A stretch of DNA of 36,327 nucleotides from IMG/VR virus record IMGVR_UViG_3300046412_000062, positions 1-36,327 of that record, one strand, 5' to 3'. The stretch is from a virus. This document shows positions 14,282-22,109 of the stretch, in pieces (position 1 is the stretch's first letter; each line of letters begins with the position of its first letter). The notes below the pieces were generated by a model that was given only the letters and a program-made list of their open reading frames with translations, was not told the DNA's origin and searched no databases. The position numbers were made by a program, and so were the translations under genes.

Positions 14282-14292
14282 GTCCCCATTGT
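14270..14292 (+). terminator. Terminator between the convergent halves
   Basis: GGGGACC (14270-14276), CATA loop, GGTCCCC (14281-14287), then ATTGTTTT. A perfect 7-bp GC-rich stem with a U-rich tail in the + direction. It lies between the last rightward gene and the last leftward gene. In the - direction the stem is not followed by Ts, so it probably ends mainly rightward transcription. Confidence 0.75.
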
Positions 14293-14293
14293 T

Positions 14294-16642
14294 TTACTTG
14301 TAAGTATACTTCTCTTCTTCTCCAGTTCTTTCGATACTGTTGAGGAAATTAGCTACTTGTTCAGCAGACTGGTCCTGAACATCTATTGAAGCATCTAGCT
14401 CTGATAGTGACCGGGACAACGCCATGTATACCTGGGCGTCCCTCCTTCCTTTCTTAATCTGCTCTATTGTCTTCCTAGTCGTATTAAGTATCTTAGCACT
14501 CATCTTAGGGTCTACAATCATAGCAGCTATCTTGTTAGGTACCATGTACTTAGCAATAGCCTGTACTAGCCTCATGAGAGCCGTAGGGTCTCCAGAAATA
14601 GCATTAACACCTTCCTGAGCACCTTGTCTAATCCCTGACCCCTGAGTACTTAAGACTGATAAGGAGAACACCCCATCTCTCTTAGGTAGGCTAGAGACTA
14701 ACTGGTCGTATTCCTTAAAGAGTTGTTCAACAAAGTCAATACCTCTGGTCTGGCCTAATAACTCCTTAAAGGATAACTCCTCGCCTTTGCCTTGAGTCTT
14801 AATCTTATCACGTAGCTTACGTATGGCTTCAAAACCATCGACACTCTCTGACATCTGTAAAGTCTCTACCAGGAACTCACGTCTAACCTTTTGCTTAAGG
14901 TTCTGACCTGCGTACTTAAAGACATTAAGCTGTGACTGGTCTATGATTCCCTTCTTAACTGCTTCCTGATAGAATGTCTGGTTAGTATCTAATAGTTTAT
15001 TTAACTCAATGAACGGTGAGGTTTTACCTGATTGAGTCATTAGATAACTAACGTTCTCAGGCATCCCTTGTTTCAACATCTGAGATATGACATCCCCATG
15101 TATTAACATAGAGTTCTGTGCATACATCTCATTAAGAGCTAAATACTCCTTACGTTGCTCAGGATTAAGCGTAGCCAGTATACGTGCCTCTAGCTTGTTC
15201 TGTTGTTGCTTAAGTCCACCAAAGGACGAAGAGTTAGTCTTAGCAGGATTAATTTCAGCCATCTCACGCATTCTATCCTTAGAACGTAAGTTTATTGTGT
15301 TTAATTCATCTAAAGACAAGCTATCGGGCATGTTCAAGTACTCTTGGTACTCGGTGTACGCCTCACGGTCAGCAAAAGGTATCTCATTATCCTTAAGGAA
15401 CTCGTCACGTGCAAGCTTAAGTTCATCTCGCTGTATTCTAGCTGCCTCTAGCGCATCATTAATACCTTTAAGTTCCTCAGGTTCAGCACCGTTGGTCTTA
15501 AGTTCTAACTTATGCCTACGTAAGTTAAGTATCTCTTTGTCTGTATTTAAGATAGCCTTGTTCTGAGACTCTAAGGCATCCACGAAGTTAGAAGAACCTG
15601 CGGCTGTTGTTCTATGTAGTTTATTAATGAAAGCCTTGGCATTCTCTTTAATATCTCTAACGTCGACAATAGTGTCTGCTTGGTCACCTAAGCGGTCCTT
15701 ATATAGACCTCTAAAGGCTTGTCCTGATAACTCCTTCTGTTTCTCAATGACCTGGAGGACCATACCGCCTAGCTCACGAGGCTCAACACGAGAACCATAC
15801 ATATTCAAGAGAGACAATAGGTCATCCTTGATTACTTCAGACTGTGCTTCGATAACAGCGTTAATCTGTTGTCTACCTTCGATTGATGCATAACCAATGT
15901 TAGCCAAGGCCTGGTGTCCTGCTGTAGGAGTCCCTAGCTGAGTCGTAAGTAACCCTTCGCCTTGAGCATTGTATTTAGCTAATAGTTTATCAGAGAACTC
16001 TCTTGCTATGTCATCCGCAAACTCAGTGCCTAATACTTTCTTATTAAGTAATGTCTTAGCCCCTTCGACGCTTGCTTTAAGCACAGGAGGAGCCATAGCT
16101 AAACCACCTTCGATTAAACCTTCAGTTAACGCTTCGCCTCCACGAACATCACCCTCTTTATTAACGCCTGTGATTTGTTCCTTAAGGACATCCCCACCGA
16201 AGTAACCTAAAGCTGCCCCTACGCCTAACGCCAAGGCAGTCACAGGGGCTGAGACAACCCCTGCGGACGCCACGGCTCCTGCCGCTAGGCCAGTACCTAT
16301 AGTCTGTCCCAAGGCAGGTAGAGCCACGGAGGCTGTCTTAGGTTCTACTGAAGCCGCAAAGCCAAACTTTCTAGAAGGCTTAATAATCATCTCATCGACA
16401 GCTTGTGTTACTAAGTCCCCTCCAAAGGGAAGACCTAAGGAAGCGGAAGGAGTAGCGTCAACCTCGGCATAATAATTAGCAACCTCAAGTGCATCTTTAT
16501 TATCGTCATATGTTAGCCATTCATCACGAGACATATGTTCTTTGGCTATGGAGTACTCTATGATTTCTTGCTCAGTGGCTTTCTTAGGGACGTTAATAAC
16601 CGTCCCGTTAGGTAACCTTAGTTTTATACTTTCTTCGCTCAT
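14294..16642 (-). CDS. Large internal virion protein (782 aa)
   Basis: Last gene of the late strand, overlapping the preceding gene by 4 bp. It starts MSEESIKLRLPNGTVINVPKKATEQEI, a small beta domain often found at the front of podovirus internal proteins. Residues about 105-150 are Ala/Gly/Val-rich hydrophobic (two likely membrane-inserting helices), followed by long charged helices to the end. The size, position after the tail tubular genes and hydrophobic region match ejected core proteins such as T7 gp15/gp16 in role. I see no lysozyme motif. The specific function is inference. Confidence 0.7.
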   Translation of the reverse strand: MSEESIKLRLPNGTVINVPKKATEQEIIEYSIAKEHMSRDEWLTYDDNKDALEVANYYAEVDATPSASLGLPFGGDLVTQAVDEMIIKPSRKFGFAASVEPKTASVALPALGQTIGTGLAAGAVASAGVVSAPVTALALGVGAALGYFGGDVLKEQITGVNKEGDVRGGEALTEGLIEGGLAMAPPVLKASVEGAKTLLNKKVLGTEFADDIAREFSDKLLAKYNAQGEGLLTTQLGTPTAGHQALANIGYASIEGRQQINAVIEAQSEVIKDDLLSLLNMYGSRVEPRELGGMVLQVIEKQKELSGQAFRGLYKDRLGDQADTIVDVRDIKENAKAFINKLHRTTAAGSSNFVDALESQNKAILNTDKEILNLRRHKLELKTNGAEPEELKGINDALEAARIQRDELKLARDEFLKDNEIPFADREAYTEYQEYLNMPDSLSLDELNTINLRSKDRMREMAEINPAKTNSSSFGGLKQQQNKLEARILATLNPEQRKEYLALNEMYAQNSMLIHGDVISQMLKQGMPENVSYLMTQSGKTSPFIELNKLLDTNQTFYQEAVKKGIIDQSQLNVFKYAGQNLKQKVRREFLVETLQMSESVDGFEAIRKLRDKIKTQGKGEELSFKELLGQTRGIDFVEQLFKEYDQLVSSLPKRDGVFSLSVLSTQGSGIRQGAQEGVNAISGDPTALMRLVQAIAKYMVPNKIAAMIVDPKMSAKILNTTRKTIEQIKKGRRDAQVYMALSRSLSELDASIDVQDQSAEQVANFLNSIERTGEEEKYTYK

Positions 16643-17925
16643 AGGTTACTCCTGTTTTGTTTTTTGTTCCCAAAGAAATCATTGAAGTCTTTGATGTCAT
16701 TAGCCGCATCACTACTCAGAGGCTTACCTAGGTCAGGTAATAAAGCATTATTACGCTTACCCTTCTTAGGCCCTAGCCCTAGTTGAGCACGATATTTGTT
16801 ATAAGCACCATCATAGAACTCCATAGCTGCTTCTTCAAAGTTATAACTATTACGTAGTCTGTTGGTCTTAAGACTATTAAACTCTTGTTTAGTCTTATAG
16901 GCTACTTCCTTAGCTGTCGCTAGGTCCACTAAAGCTTCCCTTAGACCATCCCGTGTAAAGCCTCGATTACCTACGGCATTCTTCAAGAATAGTATATCTT
17001 TATCAGAGAATGAACCCTTAAGGAATTGACCTGCGTTTAGGACTTCCTTAGAGAAGAAACGGTCAATAAGCTGACTGTCCGTAGTGGCTTCAAACTTAAC
17101 TCCTGTGATTTCCTGTACAACCTTCTGCATGAACTGTAGGCCTTCCCCAAAGACACCTACGTTAGCATTGTCTAAGGCTTCCTTAAGGCGTGGGAGTTGC
17201 TCAGTGAACATACCATAGTTATTAGCTAGTCCTGCTATTTCGCCCATACGTTCAGCCACAGGTTCCCTGAGCTTAGGGTCTAAGGTTTTCTGTACTTTAG
17301 TGTGTAGTTCCTCAGGAGATAACTTATCCTTACGTCCTTCCATGAGGACTAACTGAGCCTTATCAATACTATCTCTAGAGTAAGTTTCATTAAGACCATC
17401 TACGGACTGATTCATCATGCCTGCTAAAGTAGGCGGACGTACTTCCGTTGCTATGCCTGTATTATTTACTTGGATAACACTTCCATCAGATAGTACTTTA
17501 GTAGCAGGAGTACCTCCTTTAGATGAACCTAGCATTAGCTCTTCAATCACTTTATCGGAGAACTCTCCACTGGCGTCAGCTTTAATATTTGCCACCAGGC
17601 TCATCTTTTGTTCCTGTGGTCTATTAGATGTCATAACAGCTCTAATAGCACTTCCTCTTTTATTAGCAAGAGTAGTGGTTATTTTTTCTTGTTGTTGTTC
17701 AGACCTTAGCTCATAAGGACCTGCCTGACGACCTAATACAGCACGTTCAGCAGCCATACCGAAGCCCTCAGAGGCTCGTTGAGCCCCCGAAGCTGCCGTT
17801 AGGAACTTACCCATAGCATCATTGCCATAGTTCGTTACGCCTTCCTGTAGTTGCTTACGTCTCAACTGGTCGTCGAGAAGCTTCGCTTGGTCAGGCGCAA
17901 GTAAATCTTTAATCATGTTAGCCAT
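16639..17925 (-). CDS. Internal virion protein candidate (428 aa)
   Basis: Starts at ATG 17925 with GGAGAT upstream; ends in an ATGA overlap with the 782-aa protein. Almost entirely helical and charged, with Gln/Glu-rich coiled stretches (SEQQQEKITTTLANKR near residues 75-90) and an Ala/Gly-rich region near residues 44-70. No enzyme motif. Position between the Gln/Ala-rich virion protein and the 782-aa protein suggests a component of the internal core that is ejected with DNA. Confidence 0.65.
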   Translation of the reverse strand: MANMIKDLLAPDQAKLLDDQLRRKQLQEGVTNYGNDAMGKFLTAASGAQRASEGFGMAAERAVLGRQAGPYELRSEQQQEKITTTLANKRGSAIRAVMTSNRPQEQKMSLVANIKADASGEFSDKVIEELMLGSSKGGTPATKVLSDGSVIQVNNTGIATEVRPPTLAGMMNQSVDGLNETYSRDSIDKAQLVLMEGRKDKLSPEELHTKVQKTLDPKLREPVAERMGEIAGLANNYGMFTEQLPRLKEALDNANVGVFGEGLQFMQKVVQEITGVKFEATTDSQLIDRFFSKEVLNAGQFLKGSFSDKDILFLKNAVGNRGFTRDGLREALVDLATAKEVAYKTKQEFNSLKTNRLRNSYNFEEAAMEFYDGAYNKYRAQLGLGPKKGKRNNALLPDLGKPLSSDAANDIKDFNDFFGNKKQNRSNL

Positions 17926-17933
17926 CTTATCTC

Positions 17934-19643
17934 CTAAAATTCAATACCTGCAAGGCCTGCACCAATGTTACCAAGAGACTTGATAAACTCTTGCTCTAGT
18001 CCTGCGCCACCTAGTGCTAATTCTTTCATTAAGCCTGCTTCCGACAAGCCTAAGTTTGCAGCTAAGTTTGCGTACTCTTGTTGTAACTGAGCTTGCTGAT
18101 TCTGAGCCGTTAAGCCTAACTGTGAAGCTGCTAGTTGCTGTTGGAACGGTATGTTCGAAGCACCTAACATCTGACTAATGTTTGCTAACTGAGCACCTTC
18201 GAGCTGTGAAGGTAATAGAGCTGATTGCTGACCTATGCCAAACAATGAAGCTGCATTAGCAATGTCTTGTTGTCCTAACTGACCACCCAACTGTTGAGCC
18301 TGTAGTCCTAACCCAAGTAAACCCTGTCCTAACTGTTGTTGCTGTGACTGAATACCTGCCCCAGTCTGCGCTAGGTTAGCCGCCAGGCCTGCTGAGGTTG
18401 TTTGTCTATTTAAGCCTTCATTAGCAAGTTGACTATCAATCTGTTCAGCTGACATGCCTAACTGAGCAAGCTGTGCCGCACGGTTCTGTGAAGCAGTCTG
18501 TAAAGATTCTTGAGTTTGTGCAGTTTGTAACTGAGCGCCTGCTAAGGACATCTCTTGGCCAAACCCTTCGTTAATCATTTGTTGTTGTATCTGGTCAGCC
18601 GATAAGCCCATCTGTGTTAACTGTTGAGCTCTGTTCTGTTGACTTGTAGCTAATTGGTCAGCCATGCCTATAGCTTGTAATGAAGCAGCGTTACGTGCCT
18701 CAGCCTGAGCTTTCTCCATAGCTAACTGCTCAGGAGTACCACCATAAGCCGCTGTAGAGACTCCTAAGCGTCCTTGAGCTGCTAGTCTATTCTCTAGTGC
18801 TAGACGTTGACGTTCCTCTTCAGGGGACTGTGTAGCTCGTATTTGATTGTATATATCCTCAGCACCTGCTGTAGGAGAACTAAGCATACCACCACCGGCT
18901 GCTAAGTATTGACTAGCAACATCACCTGCCGCTGTACTGACCTGTGGAGCTGTAATACCGCTGTAAGCACCTGTTACGTCAGGAGCGGCACTTGATAAAG
19001 CGCCTTGTGCTTGATACTGTAACTGTCCTGTTAAATCACCTAAGCTACCTGCTTGTTGTCCTTGGGCTTGCTGTGCGAATAGGCCTTGTAGCTGAGCTAG
19101 GTCTTGTGGAGCTTGTGTGCCTATGAGAGTCTCACCCATGCCTGCATACTGTCCGCCTAGCTGTGAGGCAAACCGTCCAGTGTTAGCACCCATAGCCTGT
19201 TGAGACTGTGATAAAGCCCCTGACCCGTAGCCTTGTAAAGCTCTAGTCATATCAGGGGACATGCCCATCTGTCCACGCATAGCATTAGCTTGGTCTAAGA
19301 AACCCTGTTGTGTAACGTTAGGTCCTAAGTCAAGACCTTTTTCACCAAAGGTTGCACCTCCTGACGTACCAGTGACAGCGTAGGGTTTAAACTCAGCGGC
19401 TGTGCCAACGTCATCCCTTACGTCACCGTAGAAACCACCCATCTGATTAGCTAGGTCATATAATGTATCTTGTCCTGATTCTTTACCATAGTAAGCCGCT
19501 GCCCCTGCCGCTCCTGCCCCTAGAATACTTCCTAAGCCAGAGAGCAGTCCTGAATATGTAGTCCAATCTGTTGATTTCTCAGATTCACTTTTCTGAGGAC
19601 CTAAGAAAGGACTACTATATGTTATTAAGTTTTCACCTGCCAT
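17934..19643 (-). CDS. Gln/Ala/Gly-rich virion protein with internal repeats (569 aa)
   Basis: The start overlaps the stop of the short gene before it (TAATG). After an N-terminal segment with a Gly/Ala hydrophobic helix (GLGSILGAGAAGAAAYYG, residues ~35-52), the protein is dominated by Gln, Ala, Leu and Gly. Two copies of NRAxQLxQxGxSAxQIxxQ are visible around residues 335-415, each followed by NEG. This composition is typical of podovirus internal core or ejection proteins that form long helices. No enzymatic motif is seen. Confidence 0.65.
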   Translation of the reverse strand: MAGENLITYSSPFLGPQKSESEKSTDWTTYSGLLSGLGSILGAGAAGAAAYYGKESGQDTLYDLANQMGGFYGDVRDDVGTAAEFKPYAVTGTSGGATFGEKGLDLGPNVTQQGFLDQANAMRGQMGMSPDMTRALQGYGSGALSQSQQAMGANTGRFASQLGGQYAGMGETLIGTQAPQDLAQLQGLFAQQAQGQQAGSLGDLTGQLQYQAQGALSSAAPDVTGAYSGITAPQVSTAAGDVASQYLAAGGGMLSSPTAGAEDIYNQIRATQSPEEERQRLALENRLAAQGRLGVSTAAYGGTPEQLAMEKAQAEARNAASLQAIGMADQLATSQQNRAQQLTQMGLSADQIQQQMINEGFGQEMSLAGAQLQTAQTQESLQTASQNRAAQLAQLGMSAEQIDSQLANEGLNRQTTSAGLAANLAQTGAGIQSQQQQLGQGLLGLGLQAQQLGGQLGQQDIANAASLFGIGQQSALLPSQLEGAQLANISQMLGASNIPFQQQLAASQLGLTAQNQQAQLQQEYANLAANLGLSEAGLMKELALGGAGLEQEFIKSLGNIGAGLAGIEF

Positions 19644-19876
19644 TAGTAAGTCCCTCCGTCAATAGTTCCTGTTGTTAACGTACCAGTAACCGTTAGAGTA
19701 GGCGCTGTGACCGTACCTGTGAAAGTAGGGGAAGCAGTGTCAGCCTTGGTAGCTACATTGGTTTGTATGTTGGTAAACTCTGTATCAATCTCAGAGCCTT
19801 TGATAATCTTCGCAGGGTTACCGGATGCTAAAGTATCCTTAACCGCAAAGTTAGTTGTCTTAGTATAATTACTCAT
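19643..19876 (-). CDS. Short tail-fibre-type protein (77 aa)
   Basis: Overlaps both neighbours by a single base in TAATG arrangements. MSNYTKTTNFAVKDTLASGNPAKIIKGSEIDTEF is a conserved start of small tail or fibre-associated proteins in marine podoviruses. It ends with the Thr-rich SPTFTGTVTAPTLTVTGTLTTG repeat type that forms triple-stranded fibre shafts. It is probably a virion decoration or fibre fragment encoded between tail tubular protein B and the internal proteins. Confidence 0.7.
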   Translation of the reverse strand: MSNYTKTTNFAVKDTLASGNPAKIIKGSEIDTEFTNIQTNVATKADTASPTFTGTVTAPTLTVTGTLTTGTIDGGTY

Positions 19877-21375
19877 TAGATAGTTCTTCCTACTATTGCT
19901 TGTGCTGTCATTCGCTGTATGGAGACTGGAGCTCCGTTTACCTCTGCTTCGATACCAAGTTGAACAACCTGTCCTCCGCCTGCTGCGTTAACCGTTGGTC
20001 TGTTTACCAAGACCCCTGCGTTAAACTCACCTTCGCCATATTCCGCTATGTTGTACTCAGCGATGACCTGAGAGCTTAATGTAAACCTTTTCTTCTTATA
20101 TGCGTAACTGTAGTCATAACCCCAGTTAAGCGTAACGTCCGTAGCTGAACCACCTATAACAGTTATCTTTAAGTTCTTTAGTAACTTTAAATTACTAGGA
20201 GCTCCAAAGTCTAGATAGTTGGTAAAGTAAGACATATGATAACTAGAGCCATTGTCACTGTAACCATTGTACAACGCAAGCCCATCGTTAACACCTATGA
20301 TTAAATCACCTGTCTTGTCCCTTACGAAACATGTGCCTGTATGGCCTTCCCATTTAGTTACACGGAATGCTCCGTTCTCCAAAGGAGCTCTGACGTCAAA
20401 ACACCAAGTAACACCTATGTTCGGAAGTCTAACTAGATAGAAGGCTTCCTCTTGACTAAAGGCAGTCTTAATGCTTCCAGTCTCTGAGCGTATGTCCGTC
20501 ATGAAGTTCAAACGTACATTACGAGTTATATCTAAAATAGGCAATGACTCAGTCTGTACGACACGATTCAAAGAAGCAATACCTGCGTCCGATAGGAACA
20601 GTAAGTCAGCTCCTGTGCTCTGTACGCTGTCTCTGGCTATACATCCAATACCAGATATAGTATCAGCCAAGGACATTGTCGCAGGGTCACTAGCTCCTTG
20701 GTAAATAAGTATCTGACGTTCACCAAAGATAATTAAGAAGTTATTATGTATTGCTAACGCTGTGATTCTGTCTTGTCCTGCGACCCATACTTTAGATATG
20801 TCTATAGAGCCTGATGAGCCAGTGTCCCATGCAAACCCATTAAGTAAGTCCGAGAAGAAAATCTTATCGTTATTATCGCTAGTCCCCGCTACCCATAGTC
20901 TACCAAAGCCACCGACGACTATGTCACCCTGAGGCACTGTGCCACTATAGAAAGCATTGTTACTAATTAAGTCACAAGTAGTTCCGTCGTAGTACAAAGG
21001 AGCTTGGTCACTAGAGAATAAAAAGTGATAGTCATTGAAACTAGCGTGAGCAAAGTTACCATCGTTAATTGAATAACCTGATGGTGTAATGTCCGTTAAG
21101 GAGTCTTTACCTGCGTAGATACTAGCGCCTGTAGTTGACACTATCTCACTATCGCCTGCTTGGTTTATATATTCACCAATGCTTACTATAGGGTCTGTAG
21201 AGTCTTGGTTTAAGTAACTCCAACCCTTACGTGCACCTATACGACCAAACTGGTCTATAACACAGTTGGTTGCGTCTAGAGCGTACTGTTCCGTTAGTGA
21301 CGTAGGGCTGTCCTCTGTATTCAGCCCAAAGAAGCCAGGGGCTTGTATTGTGACTGTCTGTAGTGGTTTTGCCAT
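19876..21375 (-). CDS. Tail tubular protein B-like / tail nozzle (499 aa)
   Basis: Starts MAKPLQTVTIQAPGFFGLNTEDSPTSLTEQYALDATNCVIDQFG, which is a recognisable opening of podovirus tail-nozzle (gp12-like, 'stabilisation') proteins. The body is beta-rich with many Gly/Asp turns, as expected for a propeller-like nozzle. T7 gp12 is ~794 aa, so this is a shorter form. It follows the tail tubular A-like gene by 18 bp, the standard order. Confidence 0.78.
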   Translation of the reverse strand: MAKPLQTVTIQAPGFFGLNTEDSPTSLTEQYALDATNCVIDQFGRIGARKGWSYLNQDSTDPIVSIGEYINQAGDSEIVSTTGASIYAGKDSLTDITPSGYSINDGNFAHASFNDYHFLFSSDQAPLYYDGTTCDLISNNAFYSGTVPQGDIVVGGFGRLWVAGTSDNNDKIFFSDLLNGFAWDTGSSGSIDISKVWVAGQDRITALAIHNNFLIIFGERQILIYQGASDPATMSLADTISGIGCIARDSVQSTGADLLFLSDAGIASLNRVVQTESLPILDITRNVRLNFMTDIRSETGSIKTAFSQEEAFYLVRLPNIGVTWCFDVRAPLENGAFRVTKWEGHTGTCFVRDKTGDLIIGVNDGLALYNGYSDNGSSYHMSYFTNYLDFGAPSNLKLLKNLKITVIGGSATDVTLNWGYDYSYAYKKKRFTLSSQVIAEYNIAEYGEGEFNAGVLVNRPTVNAAGGGQVVQLGIEAEVNGAPVSIQRMTAQAIVGRTI

Positions 21376-21393
21376 TATGTTTGTTCTCTCTTG

Positions 21394-22041
21394 TTAAATA
21401 ACATTAAAGACCAATTCACCACCATTGTTACCTGCGTCTAAAGCAATAGCATTGGCTAAATCGTTCTGTGCGGTCACTATCTGTTCCATAGCGTTCTGAC
21501 CTCCTGTCTCACCACGCTCCCTTAGCGCATAAGCAAACGCTAGTTGTACAATAGGTTGTACAGGGAGTACCGTAGCATCAGCGTCATTGACTAACTTCTG
21601 GTCACGTAGGACCACGTTAGCTTCTAAGGTATACGCTTGGTCAGGGGTTGGATAAAAGGTTACCTGAGTGTCTCCGTTAGCATCAGTACCATCGAAACAA
21701 AAGTACCGAGGCTGACCAGAGTTCTCTGAGGCTGTATATTGTTTATCTTTAATGTATGCCTTAGAACGCTGTTGTATTTGTTCATTTTTAGACACATTAT
21801 AGATAGACATTACTTCGCCTCGGACACCAAAGTTAACCAAAGGATAAGTAGACAAAGAAGGAGTAGTCGTTATGATTAAGTCATCACGTAACGAAGACCA
21901 ATCCCAAGCAGCCTCTACGTTATTAATAGCGTCATTAACAAAGTCCCCAATGAGTTTACTGTAGTCGCTTTGAGTAACTATAGCAACTTCTTCTTCCCTA
22001 AGTTTTCTTAGGACTGCATTAACAATCTCTAAATAATTCAT
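21394..22041 (-). CDS. Tail tubular protein A-like adaptor (215 aa)
   Basis: Joins portal and nozzle. MNYLEIVNAVLRKLREEEVA, then VNDAINNVEAAWDWSSLRDD, FYPTPDQAYTL and a long C-terminal helix (LAFAYALRERGE) match T7 gp11-type adaptors in pattern and length (196 aa in T7). First gene after the promoter at 22073-22101, with AGGAAAT upstream of the start. I am confident of the role by sequence pattern and context. Confidence 0.8.
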   Translation of the reverse strand: MNYLEIVNAVLRKLREEEVAIVTQSDYSKLIGDFVNDAINNVEAAWDWSSLRDDLIITTTPSLSTYPLVNFGVRGEVMSIYNVSKNEQIQQRSKAYIKDKQYTASENSGQPRYFCFDGTDANGDTQVTFYPTPDQAYTLEANVVLRDQKLVNDADATVLPVQPIVQLAFAYALRERGETGGQNAMEQIVTAQNDLANAIALDAGNNGGELVFNVI

Positions 22042-22072
22042 TATAGTTTATTTCCTAAGTTCTATAGTATAT

Positions 22073-22101
22073 ATTATACCATATTTTAGTCTAAATGTCA
22101 A
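22073..22101 (-). promoter_or_regulatory. Late sigma-70 promoter for tail and internal genes
   Basis: Read on the - strand: TTGACA (22101-22096), 17-nt spacer, TATAAT (22078-22073), a perfect consensus at both hexamers. The spacer TTTAGACTAAAATATGG is almost the same as in the promoter at 35906-35934. It lies just after the gene ending at 22110 and about 30 bp before the tail adaptor start. Confidence 0.9.
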
Positions 22102-22109
22102 GAGTTTTC

